From Entonaema liquescens (taxonomy: Eukaryota; Ascomycota; Sordariomycetes; Xylariales; Xylariaceae): DNA of 64,000 nt. Shown in pieces: positions 25,676 to 37,766 of this stretch; position 1 is the stretch's first letter; every line of letters starts with the position of its first letter. The translations under genes and the position numbers were made by a program. The stretch spans positions 2,294,001 through 2,358,000 of the forward strand of contig CADCSX010000006.1 in the NCBI GenBank assembly GCA_902805475.1, given 5' to 3'. The notes beneath the pieces are model-generated. The model was not told the DNA's origin, searched no databases, and saw only the letters and a list, made by a program, of their open reading frames with translations.

Positions 25676-27731
25676 TCCTGAATAGCCGACTATCTGAAAA
25701 TCTAAACGACTCAGTTTGGTGTTTTTGGTGTCTGTTTGTAGTAAAGATGGTGTAAGTAAAAAAGTAGGCTATTTCGGTAATATTAATAGAATAACTCCCA
25801 AGTTGTTACGATACCAGAACACTCATAATCCCAGTTTTGAAGTTTTGATAGGCAGGGGCTCGCCGAGCAAGTGCTTATCATTGAGTACCGAACAATAACT
25901 TGGTAGTACCAAGTACCAAACAATAAGGAATCTTGAGTCTTGCGCCACAGAACTTGGCTTACATATGGGGAAGCTGAAGTTTACATGAAATCAGGATTCA
26001 AGCAATCAAAGATATTCAGGACGAGTAGGAGCTGCTCTGTATGTACTACAATGATGTATACCTAAGTATGCTTACATCTATGTTTAACTACATCATATAT
26101 ACCGCATCATGTTAGCAAATATGCTGCATGTATTATGTACTAACTAGGTATCTGCCGTAAAAATAGTACATGAGGTAGGTAAGACGTAAAATACTGCTAT
26201 GGGGCTGAAATACCCCAAATCCCCCGCTCAACTTTTACATGTATTGTACCCAAATAGCTAGAATAATACTTTGTTAAATTCGAAAAAAAAAAAAAAAGTT
26301 ACAAAGGTAGCAGCAAATTTACAAACATCAGCAAAAGGCTCACCGCTGGAAGTTCGGTCGCAATACGCCAACAAACCCTCCAAGAAAGCCTCCGACGCTC
26401 TTGGCCAATGCTACTCTGCCGCCGTCATCGTCTTGATCCCTGCTTGCCCCGTTCTCGACAGTTCTGGTGCCATGTCCCCTTAGCTGTGGTGCTATGCCGG
26501 CTGTGGGGAGTTTGTCTGGGTGGTCTAGTTGTATTTGCCTAGCACATTCGATGGACGAATATACTACCTAGGTAACGCGCCGTCTAATTGACCTGATTCA
26601 AGGGTCAAGACCCGCTAACAGTAGGGGAGCTTGGATGGCCTGATTCGAAAAAAAAAAAAAAAACAGGACGAAGCTCGGAGGTGATGAGGTATGAGATAGA
26701 CCATTATGTGATTTCGATCGAGTCTACCAACCCGTTTTGCCCCTGGTAATAGTTATGTGGTTTTTCTTTTCTTTGTTTCTCTTTACGGAACTCACCAGTG
26801 TGAGATAGAAGACCAGTTTGATCCTTCACACAATCCAAAGCTTCCTAAGGCTTTAAACGTGGAACGTACACATCAATCACCTTAGCAGCGAACGACCTGG
26901 CTGCCTGGTAGCAGCAGAGCTATTTCGATATTCAAACACCCCATACCCCATGTCAAATTAGAAAGCAGCATTGGAGATCTTCAAGTTGCAAGGACGCTTG
27001 CGTGATCTCCCCTCCCTATGTACCCGACAACTTTGTTAAACCTCGTACTTCTACGTACGTGTAGTGAAGATGCTTTACGTAGATACATTCTATGGCAAAC
27101 TGGACAATCTATATCGTACAAGCTACCTGACAATCTACACTAACTTAGGTAGCTTATAGGTAAAAAGCTAGAGCTGGAGCTATGTACAATACACACTATG
27201 TGTATACGCTTTACGTTCATTAACTTTCCGTTGCGAAAATCCGGGCTTGCGTTAGCTACCGCACTTACGATTCAGCTTCATATCATTACTCGAACACCCC
27301 CAGCTTTTAAACCCTGACGTCGGGGTCTTTTAGTTCGGGTATCTACAACGTCCCAGCTCTCATACGAACATTTAGAGGTACCCGTACAGCCGTACCGGGT
27401 TCAAATCATAAGTGCAATACCAATAATACCAATAATGGCTATGCATGCATTAGGGTAGACCTGGGTAAGAGTACCTAACCTCGTACTAACATGGATGGAC
27501 AGGCACCGGGTTTCCTGCAAGTGCTCGGCTTCGCTTCTGACCCGTGCGGCCTTTGCATAATAAGCTCCATTCCCCTCGCCTCATCCGCCTGCTTCTTCGA
27601 ACATTTATTTATTCTATATAAATCTTTATATTTGTCTGCATCTCCGGGAATTGAATCTGTTCCCTTTCTTCTAAATTCTGGCCGAATATCCGAAGTGCTC
27701 GTGCTCGTGCTCGTTCGCGGTGTTGTTCACG

Positions 27732-27738
27732 TATATAA
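27732..27738 (+). promoter_or_regulatory. Candidate TATA box for the cyclin gene
   Basis: TATATAA lies about 250 bp upstream of the cyclin start codon, in a spacer otherwise rich in pyrimidine. The assignment rests on position and sequence only. Confidence 0.35.
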
Positions 27739-27990
27739 GACACCCTTCATCCAGCTTGCCCTAGCCACCATTTGATCATCTAACCATCTAACCAATCTAA
27801 CTTGGGATCCCGCGGTCTGACGGTAATAGAACTTAGCACGTTATCTAAATAGCTTGAGCGCGTGATTTCTTCTAGTACTAGGGAGTAGATACTTGAGGTT
27901 TTGTTCAAATATGAGCAGACCTCATTCCTTGGCGCCGTTGACTAGTTATCTAAGACCTTAAATTATCCTTCGCCTTAAATTCTATCCAAA

Positions 27991-28983
27991 ATGGGCCACT
28001 CTAGGTGTTTTTCCACCTACGACGACGACTTCGAATTCGACGATGCGTATTTCAGACAATTCTACAAACCTTTATCCAACCTTCCTACTCCGCCTCCCTC
28101 TTCCAAAAATTCATCTGCTGCGCAAAGCCCCCGCATTACTTCCGATGATGTCGACACCGTCAGTCCAGAGTTCTTGGGTTAGTAGCACTTCCTGAAAAAA
28201 AAGCAAAAATAAAAAAAAGTTCAATTCAACTAATTCCTTTTGATAGGCCCCGCAGCCCATCTAGCAAGAATGCTACCCCCTGGAGCCTCCTTTACAACGC
28301 CGTCTATCTCAATCGTACAGGGCATACTGGCACGTGCCAATTTACCAATGGATATCATCGCATTGGCAGTCTGCATCCTAGACTCATTGAATTCTCGATT
28401 CTCTCGAAGTTGGCGGGTATCATTCCCCCTGAACAAATCAACCGAATTCGCGCCAAAACGCCATACTCTCCCATCCGGTGCTGTTCAAGCTGTCCACATC
28501 GATAATGTCCTCCCTGAAGTTATTATTTTGGCCGCATTGGTAATTGCAGACAAATTTGTGGAGGATTTACAGGAATCTACCCAATACTATAGCTCTGCAT
28601 GGGGCCAATATCTCTGGACCTGTGAGCAGATCAATTTCACGGAAAGATGCATTATGGAAAACTTGGGCTACCGCATCATGCCACTATGGGAACCCAAGTC
28701 TATCAAGCAGGCGAGACACGATATCGAAATGGCACGGCGAGAATTGATCAATGAGGATATTGCAACGGGAGACGAAAGCAAATTAGCCAGGCATGGGAAG
28801 TCAATGAGTTCAGGGCATGCTGTGGTTGGTTTGGGAATACAACCAACCCCCGCTGGGACGCCCAAGTCAGAACTGACTACTCCGTTCGGTCACAATCATG
28901 ATCTTGGTCTAGAAACTCGAGAGGCTTTTAGTAACCATACGGCATTGCCGCGGGACTACTTGCATCTACCTTCAACGGCATGA
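27991..28983 (+). CDS. Cyclin, Pho80/PCL-like
   Basis: Two exons, 27991-28177 and 28247-28983, are joined across a 69-nt intron (GTTAGT..GATAG, phase 1), giving 307 aa. The N-terminal 60 residues are acidic and Pro/Ser-rich. Residues 65-210 resemble the cyclin fold of the Pho80/PCL group: a first helix with VQGILARANLP, then IIALAVCILDSL, the core LAALVIADKFVED and ERCIMENLGYRI. These cyclins activate Pho85-type kinases in phosphate, glycogen or polarity control. Which kinase it partners cannot be told here. The tail after residue 225 is low-complexity with a Thr-Pro pair typical of phosphorylation sites. It is the first gene after the gene-poor stretch. Confidence 0.8.
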
Positions 28984-31229
28984 ATCCAATGAATCGGATG
29001 TTATGGCGCGATTGCGATTTTGCATGCACGAAAATTATACCATCTTCGTTAAATCTGCATAGCATGTTGGCTGGCTGCATGGACTTGGCTGGATTTACAT
29101 TGGGGGCCGGAGCCGTTGCCAGGGTTTCATTCGCCTTACCAACTTGCGCTTCCTCGATGATCTCGTTTCTTATTTTTCCATCCATCGGGTCAACCCATCC
29201 GGGCCAAGGGAGTTGTGTGCGTCAACGGAGTTTTAGGGGGCCCGGGTCCTGGGTCGGAGTATAGGTCCTTAGGTCTTTTGCATTGGCTTGGAACGGTCAA
29301 CATATTGAGGGACACGCGTCCTACAGAATTATACCCACTAGTAATATATTAGTCTTTTCATCCGTTCGATGCTGTCTTTATAACTTGCAATTTTTCTATC
29401 CTACGTTCCCAATCTAGTAAGAAAAACCATTGCTCATGTACGACATAAATTTCATAATACGCCTATTTATATTCCCCCAGGCTGGACGGACCGATGTCCA
29501 TCGTCAAGAGCTGAGAACTCTTTCTACCATGTCCGTTTTACCCCGGGTTTCTTTATAGACGTGCATGCCACATGGACGAGCAGGCCTCGGGATTTTTTCT
29601 GGCCAATGGGATAGTCACAAGGAGTCTATAATAGGCAGGAGAAAGGTCAATAGATGGGTTGCACGTTATCCAGGGGCATTGCTCGGTTGTATATATCAAT
29701 ATTTCACCCAACCCAATGGAGGGCTAACTGGGTGAAAATGTCACAGCTGGTTGGCCAGTTCCCTGCAGTAGCCACCAGCAAACAGCGCACGAAGTTTTCC
29801 AAAGCACCAATCGGGGCAACGACGCATACGTAGCGTATGCTGTTTTTCATGGTCATCACGCAAAAATGCGAGATCGAGTACGCCATGCGTGCATTTCGAT
29901 CGAGTTAATCGATCCATCGAGACTCTAGATGGAGTAAGGCAAACATGACTTTTACTAATGGAATTGGCTAAATATACATATTATTGACGAATTTTAGACC
30001 ATCTAATGGAAGAGGAAAGTGACAGATATTACCTAACGTATAGTGACGTTCTCATATTAAAAAAAAAGATATTTTTTTCCTTTGAAGGCGGATGAAGATG
30101 TTTAAGTCTGATCCTTCACGCCAAGACGGGCGGCAGTTGAGATTCTGAATCAGCAACAAGCTTTCTCTTACATTGTATTGTCTTGGCCTATTTATTTCTA
30201 ATTGGAATGATCATGTATGTTTTACACCGATAATAACTTTTCTTATCTCATGGAGAACCTCTAAGGCCTTACAATAACGAGCGACTAGGTTAGTAGCGTC
30301 GCGAAACAAATAGGGATTAAATGACTTATACTTCTATGCAATAAACTTACATGACAAGAGATACCTCATACATATACCTCCCTAAAGACAAATGTAACCA
30401 AAAGACTAGTACCTATGTGGGTACCTAGGTAGTATATCTCGAATATGAATGTTATCACATGCATTCACACACATAGAATTAAGGTGATACTTTGCCTCTG
30501 CTCTGCGCTTGAGACCCATTCATCCATACATTGCTTGACTTACAACTTACATGTATGTAAGTAACCTTATCACAATCAAAAGGTCTTAGTTATTATTATG
30601 GTAGCCCTAAAGCCACATGGCAAAAGGCATAATAGGATTCTACAATAAGCTCAACGTTTCAAGAAGCTTCGGACGTCATGGTTGAGCGTCTAAGCTGTAT
30701 ATACCATACGTATCGCATCATTAGAACATGTAGGAGTAAGATATGCCAAAGGTTTCTAAAGGCTCCTTGTTAGATAGCCTAACGTTAGATATACTTTCCC
30801 GTCTGATATGGTTGAGTTGCCTTCCTCATCACATGTGCATTCCATGAACCCTATTTGTTGATGCATTCTGAGAGCTTCGGCTGTTTATGACCTACATGTA
30901 CCTTAAGTTCATGCTACTTTAGCGGGGCATGGAGCAAGAAGCAAAGAGCAAGAAGCAAAGAGCAAGAAGCAAAGAGCAAGAAGCAAAGAGCAAGAAGCAA
31001 AGAGCAAGAAGCAAAGAGCAAGAAGCAATGATCCTTATCGAAGATAAACTACTATCTTATCGTCTTATCAAACTAAAAGAAGACTAGTGAGGGGCAGTCC
31101 GATGGCAGAATAATTTTATACACCGCCTTAAGCTGGTACTCGCTATCAAGTTGCGAAACTCGAGGCGCATTTGAGCTACGCTGACTCTATAGAACTACCA
31201 TAGCGTTTACGGAATTCCACTAGGGTAAA
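28984..31229. other. Intergenic with a 14-bp minisatellite
   Basis: Spacer between the cyclin and BCP1 genes. No coding region is supported. It holds a tandem repeat at 30933-31030, about 200 bp upstream of the BCP1 start. Confidence 0.5.
30933..31030. repeat. 14-bp tandem repeat, seven copies
   Basis: Seven head-to-tail copies of AGCAAGAAGCAAAG. The first six are identical and the last ends in ATG instead of AAG. There are no unique spacers, so this is a minisatellite. It lies about 200 bp before the BCP1 start codon, in the promoter region. Confidence 0.95.
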
Positions 31230-32164
31230 ATGGCAAAGAAGCGTGCAAGAGAAGCCGACGGTGTCGTCGAGGCACCGGATAAGATGGTTGAAGATGGCGA
31301 TAGCTCCGATGACGACGTGAGTAGAATACTTCCCCATACTCCGCTAGTGCAGCTTGTGGTGTTTTGGGAATTAGCTGACGGATTCGACTTTAGGATTTCG
31401 ATATGGTCAATGTCGATTTTGAATGGTTTAACTTCGACTCCGAGATCGACTTTCATGGCACCAAATCTTTATTGCGACAGCTCTTTGACGTGGACGCAAC
31501 TCTCTTCGATATCTCAGGACTTGCTGATTTAATCTTGTCGCAACCGACAATCGGGTCGACCGTCAAGGTCGACGGCAAGGAGACGGATGCGTATGCTTTT
31601 CTTACTGCGCTCAACTTACACGAACACCGCGAAAAGAAGCAGATCGCCGATCTTACTCGGTATATTAGCGAAAAGGCAAAAACGAATGAAGCGCTAGCGG
31701 GACTCCCAGATCTATTATCCTCCGGAAAGCATGTAGGGCTCGTACTCTCGGAGCGCCTGATCAACATGCCCTCCGAGATTGCGCCGCCCATGTACAACAT
31801 GCTCATTGATGAGATCGAGGCGGCGGTGGAAGATAAGGAACCTTATGAATTCTCGCATTACCTTATTATCTCTAAGACATACCATGAGATCGAGTCCACA
31901 CTCGACGTTGAGGAGAGGAAACGCAAGAAAGGCAAGCAAGATTCGACACTATTTTACTTCCACCCGGAAGATGAGGTATTGCAAAAGCACGCTGTAGCTA
32001 GTGGTAGCTACGACTATACCAAGATGGATGAGGCCATCGCAGATAGTAAGAGGGCTTTCCAGGAGATGGGTGTCATGCCTCGCGGCTTCATGATATTAAT
32101 CGAGGCCAGCAAATTCGCAGGTGCTGCAAAGGCTATAAGCGAGTATCTAAGTCCTCCATCTTGA
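31230..32164 (+). CDS. BCP1: BCP1/BCCIP family nuclear protein
   Basis: Exons 31230-31316 and 31394-32164 (GTGAGT..TTTAG, phase 0) give 285 aa, close to the 283 aa of yeast Bcp1. The start is acidic with a short basic run (MAKKRARE) and a Ser/Asp stretch. The family core begins right after the splice with DFDMVNVDFEWF. Further blocks are the HGTKSLLRQL region, AYAFLTALNL, SERLINMPSEIAPPMY and, near the C terminus, RGFMILIEASKF. In yeast Bcp1 is essential; it chaperones ribosomal protein uL14 (Rpl23) and takes part in nuclear export of Mss4. It is convergent with the chorismate mutase gene, the stops being 70 bp apart. No anomalies were seen. Confidence 0.93.
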
Positions 32165-32234
32165 AAAAAATCAATATAATAAGACATAACCCACGACTTT
32201 TATCTAGCCTTCCGTGTCTAGTTCCGTGATTCGT

Positions 32235-33101
32235 CTAGTCCAGTCGCTGCATTAGATATTCAACCTCCACCTCTTTCGTTAATGGGATGACAAAGTCCCT
32301 GTACATAGATACCACCGCTTCAACATTGATCTTGCGATCGTCTTCCGAGCCGTTCGTAGATGGATCCGTTCCGTAGGTGCGTGCCTTCAATCCCAATCGT
32401 GCCAGAACCTGTTTCTCGACCGCCGCATTCGTAATAGACTCGCCAATTCCATCGCGGTCACCGGCCTTGATTAATCGAGTGTATAACTCAGGGTCGGACT
32501 GGAATTTCGACTCTGCCACGAACATTCCAAAGTGTATCCTTCGCGAGAGTGCCTGGAGACAGGCAATGTCGCATGTAGCAGAAGAGCCGTAATTTTCCTC
32601 CCGTTCACCGCGGTCTGGGCGCCCGAAATCCGGGCACACAGCCGGCAGGAACTGCTCAATATAGAACTTCTTGATCTTCTCGTTGACGTTAACCGTGTTA
32701 GGGTGTAGAATCTTAGGGTAGTTAAGAGGCTTCAATATGGGCTTTTGTAGCGCATCGGGGAAGAAAGGGTACTCGTCGGGTGCTTCGTAGCGTCGGATAA
32801 GGGATTGCAGTTTCTCCTGTTCTTTCAAGTACCAATCCATGAAGCTAAGCTTGTCATCTTGGCCGATCTCAATCGCGCCAGGGATATAGATGGTCTTGTT
32901 GAGTGGAAACTGGACTCGTTCGATCAAGTGGAAAGTGATTGTATCCTCTAGTCGACTAAAAAGAACAAGACCTTGTTAGCAATGCGTTCAATCTGCTGGA
33001 TGGGCAAAGGTAAGGAAGGGTTGCATGTACATTAGCTGAAATCGGATGTTAGCCAAGTCAAGCGCCTTAGAGGCATCCTTGATGTCAATGATTGTGTCCA
33101 T
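32235..33101 (-). CDS. ARO7: Chorismate mutase
   Basis: Exons 33101-33031 and 32955-32235 (GTACAT..TTTAG, phase 2) give 263 aa, near the 256 aa of yeast Aro7. The enzyme turns chorismate into prephenate, the branch point to Phe and Tyr. The N terminus reads NIRFQLIRLEDTITFHLIER across the splice. The conserved core is visible in FPLNKTIYIPGA, the NVNEKIKKFYIEQFLP segment, SATCDIACLQALSRRIHFG with the expected Cys-Asp, and the final block with EVEVEYLMQRL. This is the all-helical AroQ class of eukaryotes, regulated in yeast by Trp and Tyr; regulation here is inferred only. It is divergent from the MDV1-type gene (about 1.0 kb between starts). Confidence 0.95.
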
Positions 33102-34108
33102 GATTGATATCCCGGCCCAGTCGGTAGGTTTGGTTTAGTATATAGTAGTCGAAAGAAGATGAAGGAAATCACTGCGCACTCAAGGTGATGTAGTTAGGGA
33201 GAAGAGTTTTCTTTATTTCTTGTATTGGAGTACAAAGGTCCTCTCCTCACTTCCAAGCGGGGTGAGGCACGAGTGGTGGGCAACGTTTCACAATCAAGTT
33301 CAAATGTAAAGGAGTAGGCTATTTCAATTCACAAGGCTGCAGTTTCTTTCTTTCAAGGGTCTTTTTTTTCAATGTTATAGGCATACATACTACCCTGGGT
33401 AGCTATGGCCGATAGTCGGCAAGTATTAAGGCTGGTAGATACCTTTTTGGGAGCTTTACAATGCAAGTCAGCTTACATTTGAGGCAGGTACACTATAAAT
33501 TACAGGGTAGCAGTGTCACAACCCGGCTTTGAGAGCTGAGAAAGAATGATGGTTGCGGTGCAAACCTTAATCCTTTTAGTGTAACCCCTGATAACCCCTA
33601 TATGGTTTAGCTCGGTATAACACGGGCTTGATAACGCTAGAGATTCCAGAGATATGTACGTAAGCTGAATCAGGACCGGGCAAATAAGGTGTAAGAGGTA
33701 GCAGATGAAAGACAAGCTGCTCTATCCGTAGATGCGGCGCCTGCAACAAGTCTTATCCGGCGATGTGGGTCACGCAAACCACAGCTCAAGCCGAGGGCTC
33801 AAGCTAAAAATTTTAGGAAATCCACTGCGGGAAAAGGTACTTTTCGTCCGTCTTCGTTAGCCTTGTCAATGCCTTGCTTTTAAATTTGGGCCGTTGAATA
33901 TTTTCCGTACCTATCTTACTATCTAGCTGCCCTACTCCTCCTTGTCAAGTCTACCCTACTACTAAGTAGCTTTGTGAAAAAGATCCATTTAGTTTTAGTA
34001 CCCGTCGGGAAAATTCCCTCCTGTATGCTACCTTAAATGTGTGGCATTTGCACCGTGCGACCGCACACGACTTCTCCGGCTTCAGTACAAATTCCATAGA
34101 CACCGCGC
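33102..34108. other. Shared upstream region of chorismate mutase and MDV1-type genes
   Basis: A roughly 1 kb divergent spacer. No gene or clear TATA box was recognised. It probably carries both promoters. Confidence 0.45.
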
Positions 34109-36282
34109 ATGGCCGATTCAGATTTGAACAATGCCATTCGTGATGACACCCCGCCGGGTGAAGATTCGATACTCTCGGTACCATACTGACCGCTTATCTT
34201 TGTCATGCGCACGTGAGAACTAACTTTCGCACACAGTCGCGAGGACTTGAGGCCTTCACAAGAAAGGTGACGACAACGGCGAGCCATTTAGTAGGGCCCG
34301 GGTCCGATCAGGCTGGGAATCACTACCACAACGCCATGGCTCAAGTTCACAAGCAACTCAGGAAGCCCGGAATCCAACGAGGCATGTTTACCATGGCTCG
34401 AACGACGCCGACTGACTTGGTTCGCTCCAAATTCTCTACCGCCGAAATCCAATCCCGCGCCTTAGCACACCTACCCGACGACATGCTTAAAAACTTACCC
34501 GAAAATGAAAATGCATATTCCTTATTTCAAGGTTTTCAAGCGACTTTTCCCGAGTTGACACACGAGGGCAAAAAGCACAGGAGAAAAGTCTCGAGAGGGA
34601 GAAAAATGCTCGAAGAGAGCCCAACAACTCCAGATAACCCAAATCACCTCCACAAGTTAAAGAAAGACCGGTCTTCGCTCATGCATGAGCTTGAGATGCT
34701 TAGCATTCGAAAGAACATGGCAAGCTGCGAAATCCGTGAGATCGATAATAAAATAGCCAACCTAGCCGGTATGAGGCGCATCATCCTCGAGAGGTTAGCG
34801 GGTCTAGAACAGGAAGAAGCACTTTTGGAACATGATAGTAGGTAACCTCCACTGATGTGCTTCCGACCCCGTACTGACGCAGGTCATAGTTGTGGATATG
34901 GAGGGTCGCATCGAAGACGCTCAGACCCTCTTTGACGAAGCCGAGTCGATAGCTGCTGCTGTTGACACACCAAATAAATCAGACGATGACGACTTAGTAA
35001 CGGATCAAGATGCAGATGAATTTATGTCAAAATCTATATATGAAAAACTTCCTTCCAATTCTAGTACCCCATCCAGGAAAAAGCACAAGACTATGAAGCG
35101 AAAATCAATGCCTATATTACACGAACACTTCGAACCAGGTTTTATGATACGGGAAATTAAGGCTCACGCTGATAATATCACGGCGTTGGACTTCGATGTA
35201 CCTTTCGGCACTCTAGTTACGGCTTCTATGGATGACTCGGTTAGGGTATGGGACTTAAATGCTGGACGCTGTATCGGATTACTTGAAGGTCATACCGCCT
35301 CGGTGCGGGCACTACAAGTAGAAGACAATATCCTTGCTACTGGTTCTATGGACGCCACTATCCGATTATGGGACTTAAGTAAGGCTCATTACGATCCTCA
35401 AGGCAGTCAATTTGGCAGGGATGACGAAGACGACGACGGTATGGCTTTCGAGAACCCGGACGATCAACCTGTAGACCCTCCCGAGGGTAGTATGGCAGAC
35501 TGTCCACTCTTTACTCTGGAATCCCATATGGACGAGATTACTACTCTACACTTCCGGGGCAATACCCTAGTCTCCGGATCAGCAGATAAGACACTTCGAC
35601 AATGGGATCTAGTTAAAGGACGATGCGTACAAACCCTTGATGTGATGTGGGCAGCAGCTCAGGCATCTGTTTCTCTTGGCACAGGCGAAGGGACATGGAG
35701 ACAAACTGGCCGGCCGCCAACAGCATCAGCTGATTTCGTGGGTGCGTTACAAGTCTTCGAGTCGGCTTTGGCCTGTGGTACCGCCGATGGCATGGTTAGA
35801 CTATGGGATTTGAGAAGCGGACAGGTTCACCGTAGCCTCGTTGGACACACTGGACCGGTGACATGCTTGCAGTTTGACGACGTGCACCTTGTGACGGGTA
35901 GTCTGGACCGAAGCATACGAGTAAGTCTTATTCTTTTTTTTTTTTTTTTTTTTTTCTCAGAGAGCCACCCATTAATTCATATCATACTAACATAACCGCT
36001 TTATAGATTTGGGACCTGCGAACTGGTTCCATATTTGATGCTTACGCGTATGACAACCCAGTCACGAGTATGTCGTTCGACAGCCGGCGCATCGTAAGTG
36101 CGGCAGGCGAGGACGTAGTCAAGGTTTACGACAAGATGGAGTCGCGGCAGTGGGACTGCGGCGCGGGTATTACCGAAGCGGACGGAGGACGGGCACCGGC
36201 TATTGTGGAGCACGTTCGCGTCAAGGATGGTTACCTGGTCGAGGGACGCCGCGACGGACACGTGGGTGCTTGGGCGTGCTAA
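34109..36282 (+). CDS. MDV1: Mitochondrial division protein, Mdv1-type WD40 adaptor
   Basis: Exons 34109-34177, 34237-34837, 34890-35920 and 36007-36282 give 658 aa. The ATG at 34109 is chosen because the next exon has no usable ATG at its beginning and the GTACCA donor joins in phase 0. The N-terminal third has the Mdv1 blocks KVTTTASHLVGP and ARTTPTDLVRSKFSTAEIQ, then SYSLFQGF-like sequence. A heptad-rich coiled coil crosses the second splice. The C-terminal half is a WD40 propeller with GSADKTLRQWDL-type repeats. In yeast Mdv1 bridges Fis1 on the outer membrane and the dynamin Dnm1 during fission; the same role is expected here. The last intron contains a T22 run (35934-35955). An acidic insert sits between two WD repeats, as in family members. 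Confidence 0.93.
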
Positions 36283-37766
36283 GCCCTCTCTGCACTAAAT
36301 GTGCCTTACGAATTATGTACATATGTCAAATTTTTGCGAATAGCCAATGTCACTGCGCAACATCAAGTGGATTGATTAGCTGGGTTTTGTGTATGCTTGG
36401 CTGCTTTTAGTAGTCAGAATAGCGTAACGAAAGACTTGGAACTACTGTTGAGTTCTCATCCCATTTTCAGACGTTGTGTTCATATTAGCATGATATATAT
36501 GAATCCCGGCATACTTTTTAGCTTAAGTGGTGGATAGCTTTATTGCACGACGGCGCGTTCTTCCAAGCAAGCTATCCAGATTTAGGTACCGTAGGCACCT
36601 AATACATTACGTACCGTCTGTGACTCTTGAACTTCTTAATGTAAGAAAGCACAGTAGCCAAACCCGAGATCGCAGGACTTAAACTCGTATTTTATACTCA
36701 GGCAGACAGAAAGACGTAGCAGTGCTTCTTATTCTGATGCTGCTTTTGCTATGCGACGTTATCAAGGATATACTTCTCCTTTAGTGTCCGCAGGAAATCC
36801 GTCCAGCCCCTCGTCGGAGCGTGATAAGACCCTGCTAGCAAGATTATATGGGATGGAGCTAGTATCTGTGTTTATATATGTAGGTAGCTAGAGTTATGGT
36901 TTTGGTGTTCACCTTGATGTGAAGCCTGGACGTGATAAGTTGACCATTGCCCGAACAGGACAATGCAAATCTTGGCATTCTGAAGCCAGGGTTTAGAACC
37001 AGCCAATGAAAACGCGGGTTGTCTGCCAGACCTGGAAATCGTCTCCTTCGACACAATATCAGTTACATGCATGTCGGACGTTGCGGACATATTAAATACC
37101 AAAGTCCAGTCTTCATATGTATCTTACATGTAGGTAGTAATAATATGACACGTATAATTACCTTGTTTTTATATTTATCAAGCACGTATAAGATACCTAA
37201 GGCATACCTACATGAAGCGCAAATCCACGCGGAGATAAAGGGGTGAACCATGTATGAACTCAAGTCCATTGGCGATCGAATCATCGTATAAGTCATGGTC
37301 GTTTTAGGTAGTGCAACCAGCCATTTCACTGTTGCATCGAATATACAGGGTGAGGAGAGGTGTGCATTATACAGCATCCTCCGGTCGGACTAGACCATGC
37401 AAGTGTAACAATAAAAGGGGTACCTAAAGGACTCATAGAAAACTGCGTATTCTCTAGGGGTACCTGATTGACCCCTTTTCTCTATAAAAAGGCAACTAAT
37501 TCCCAACTTAATTTATATGTTGAAGGTACGAGGCTCTAGGAGACATCATCTGATTAGATCTTAAGCAGTCGCAACTCACATGAACTCCTTTACGTGACTG
37601 ATTACCTAGGTAAGTGCTCGGTCTTAAAGCTTATTTACTTAGGTACCTAAGGTACCTCCTATACACGGCATATCGACGGGAAGCCATCACCGTCATTTCT
37701 ATCCATTTGCACATCAACCTTAACCAATCTATATATATCATTTTTTTATAAGAACCTTTTATCAAT
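36283..37766. other. Intergenic, no gene seen
   Basis: Spacer between the MDV1-type and aldo/keto reductase genes. It contains TATAAAAA at 37483-37490 and ACCTAGGTA near 37604, but no coding region. Confidence 0.5.
37483..37490 (+). promoter_or_regulatory. Candidate TATA box for the aldo/keto reductase gene
   Basis: TATAAAAA follows a pyrimidine run, about 277 bp upstream of the ATG at 37767. Confidence 0.35.

Larger units (their letters stand above)
19226..27990. other. Gene-poor region of 8.8 kb
   Basis: No gene could be supported on either strand. Short ORFs (such as 23697-24035 and the overlapping pair 24469-24847) lack splice context and family resemblance. Features present are A-homopolymers (about 21152-21164, 26284-26297, 26649-26662), a GAT-rich run near 22958-22980, a T/A-rich tract near 25125-25150, a GGTGTT/GGCGCT-type repeat (25626-25675) and several ACCTAGGT palindromes. 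It may be old degenerate repeat sequence, but no terminal repeats or transposase remnants were recognised. Confidence 0.5.

Noticed and set aside
27360..27420. tRNA-like B box (GGTTCAAAT)
   Set aside because: No matching A box or cloverleaf could be folded around it.
30933..31030. CRISPR-like array
   Set aside because: The 14-bp units are head-to-tail with no spacers, and the host is a fungus; it is a minisatellite.
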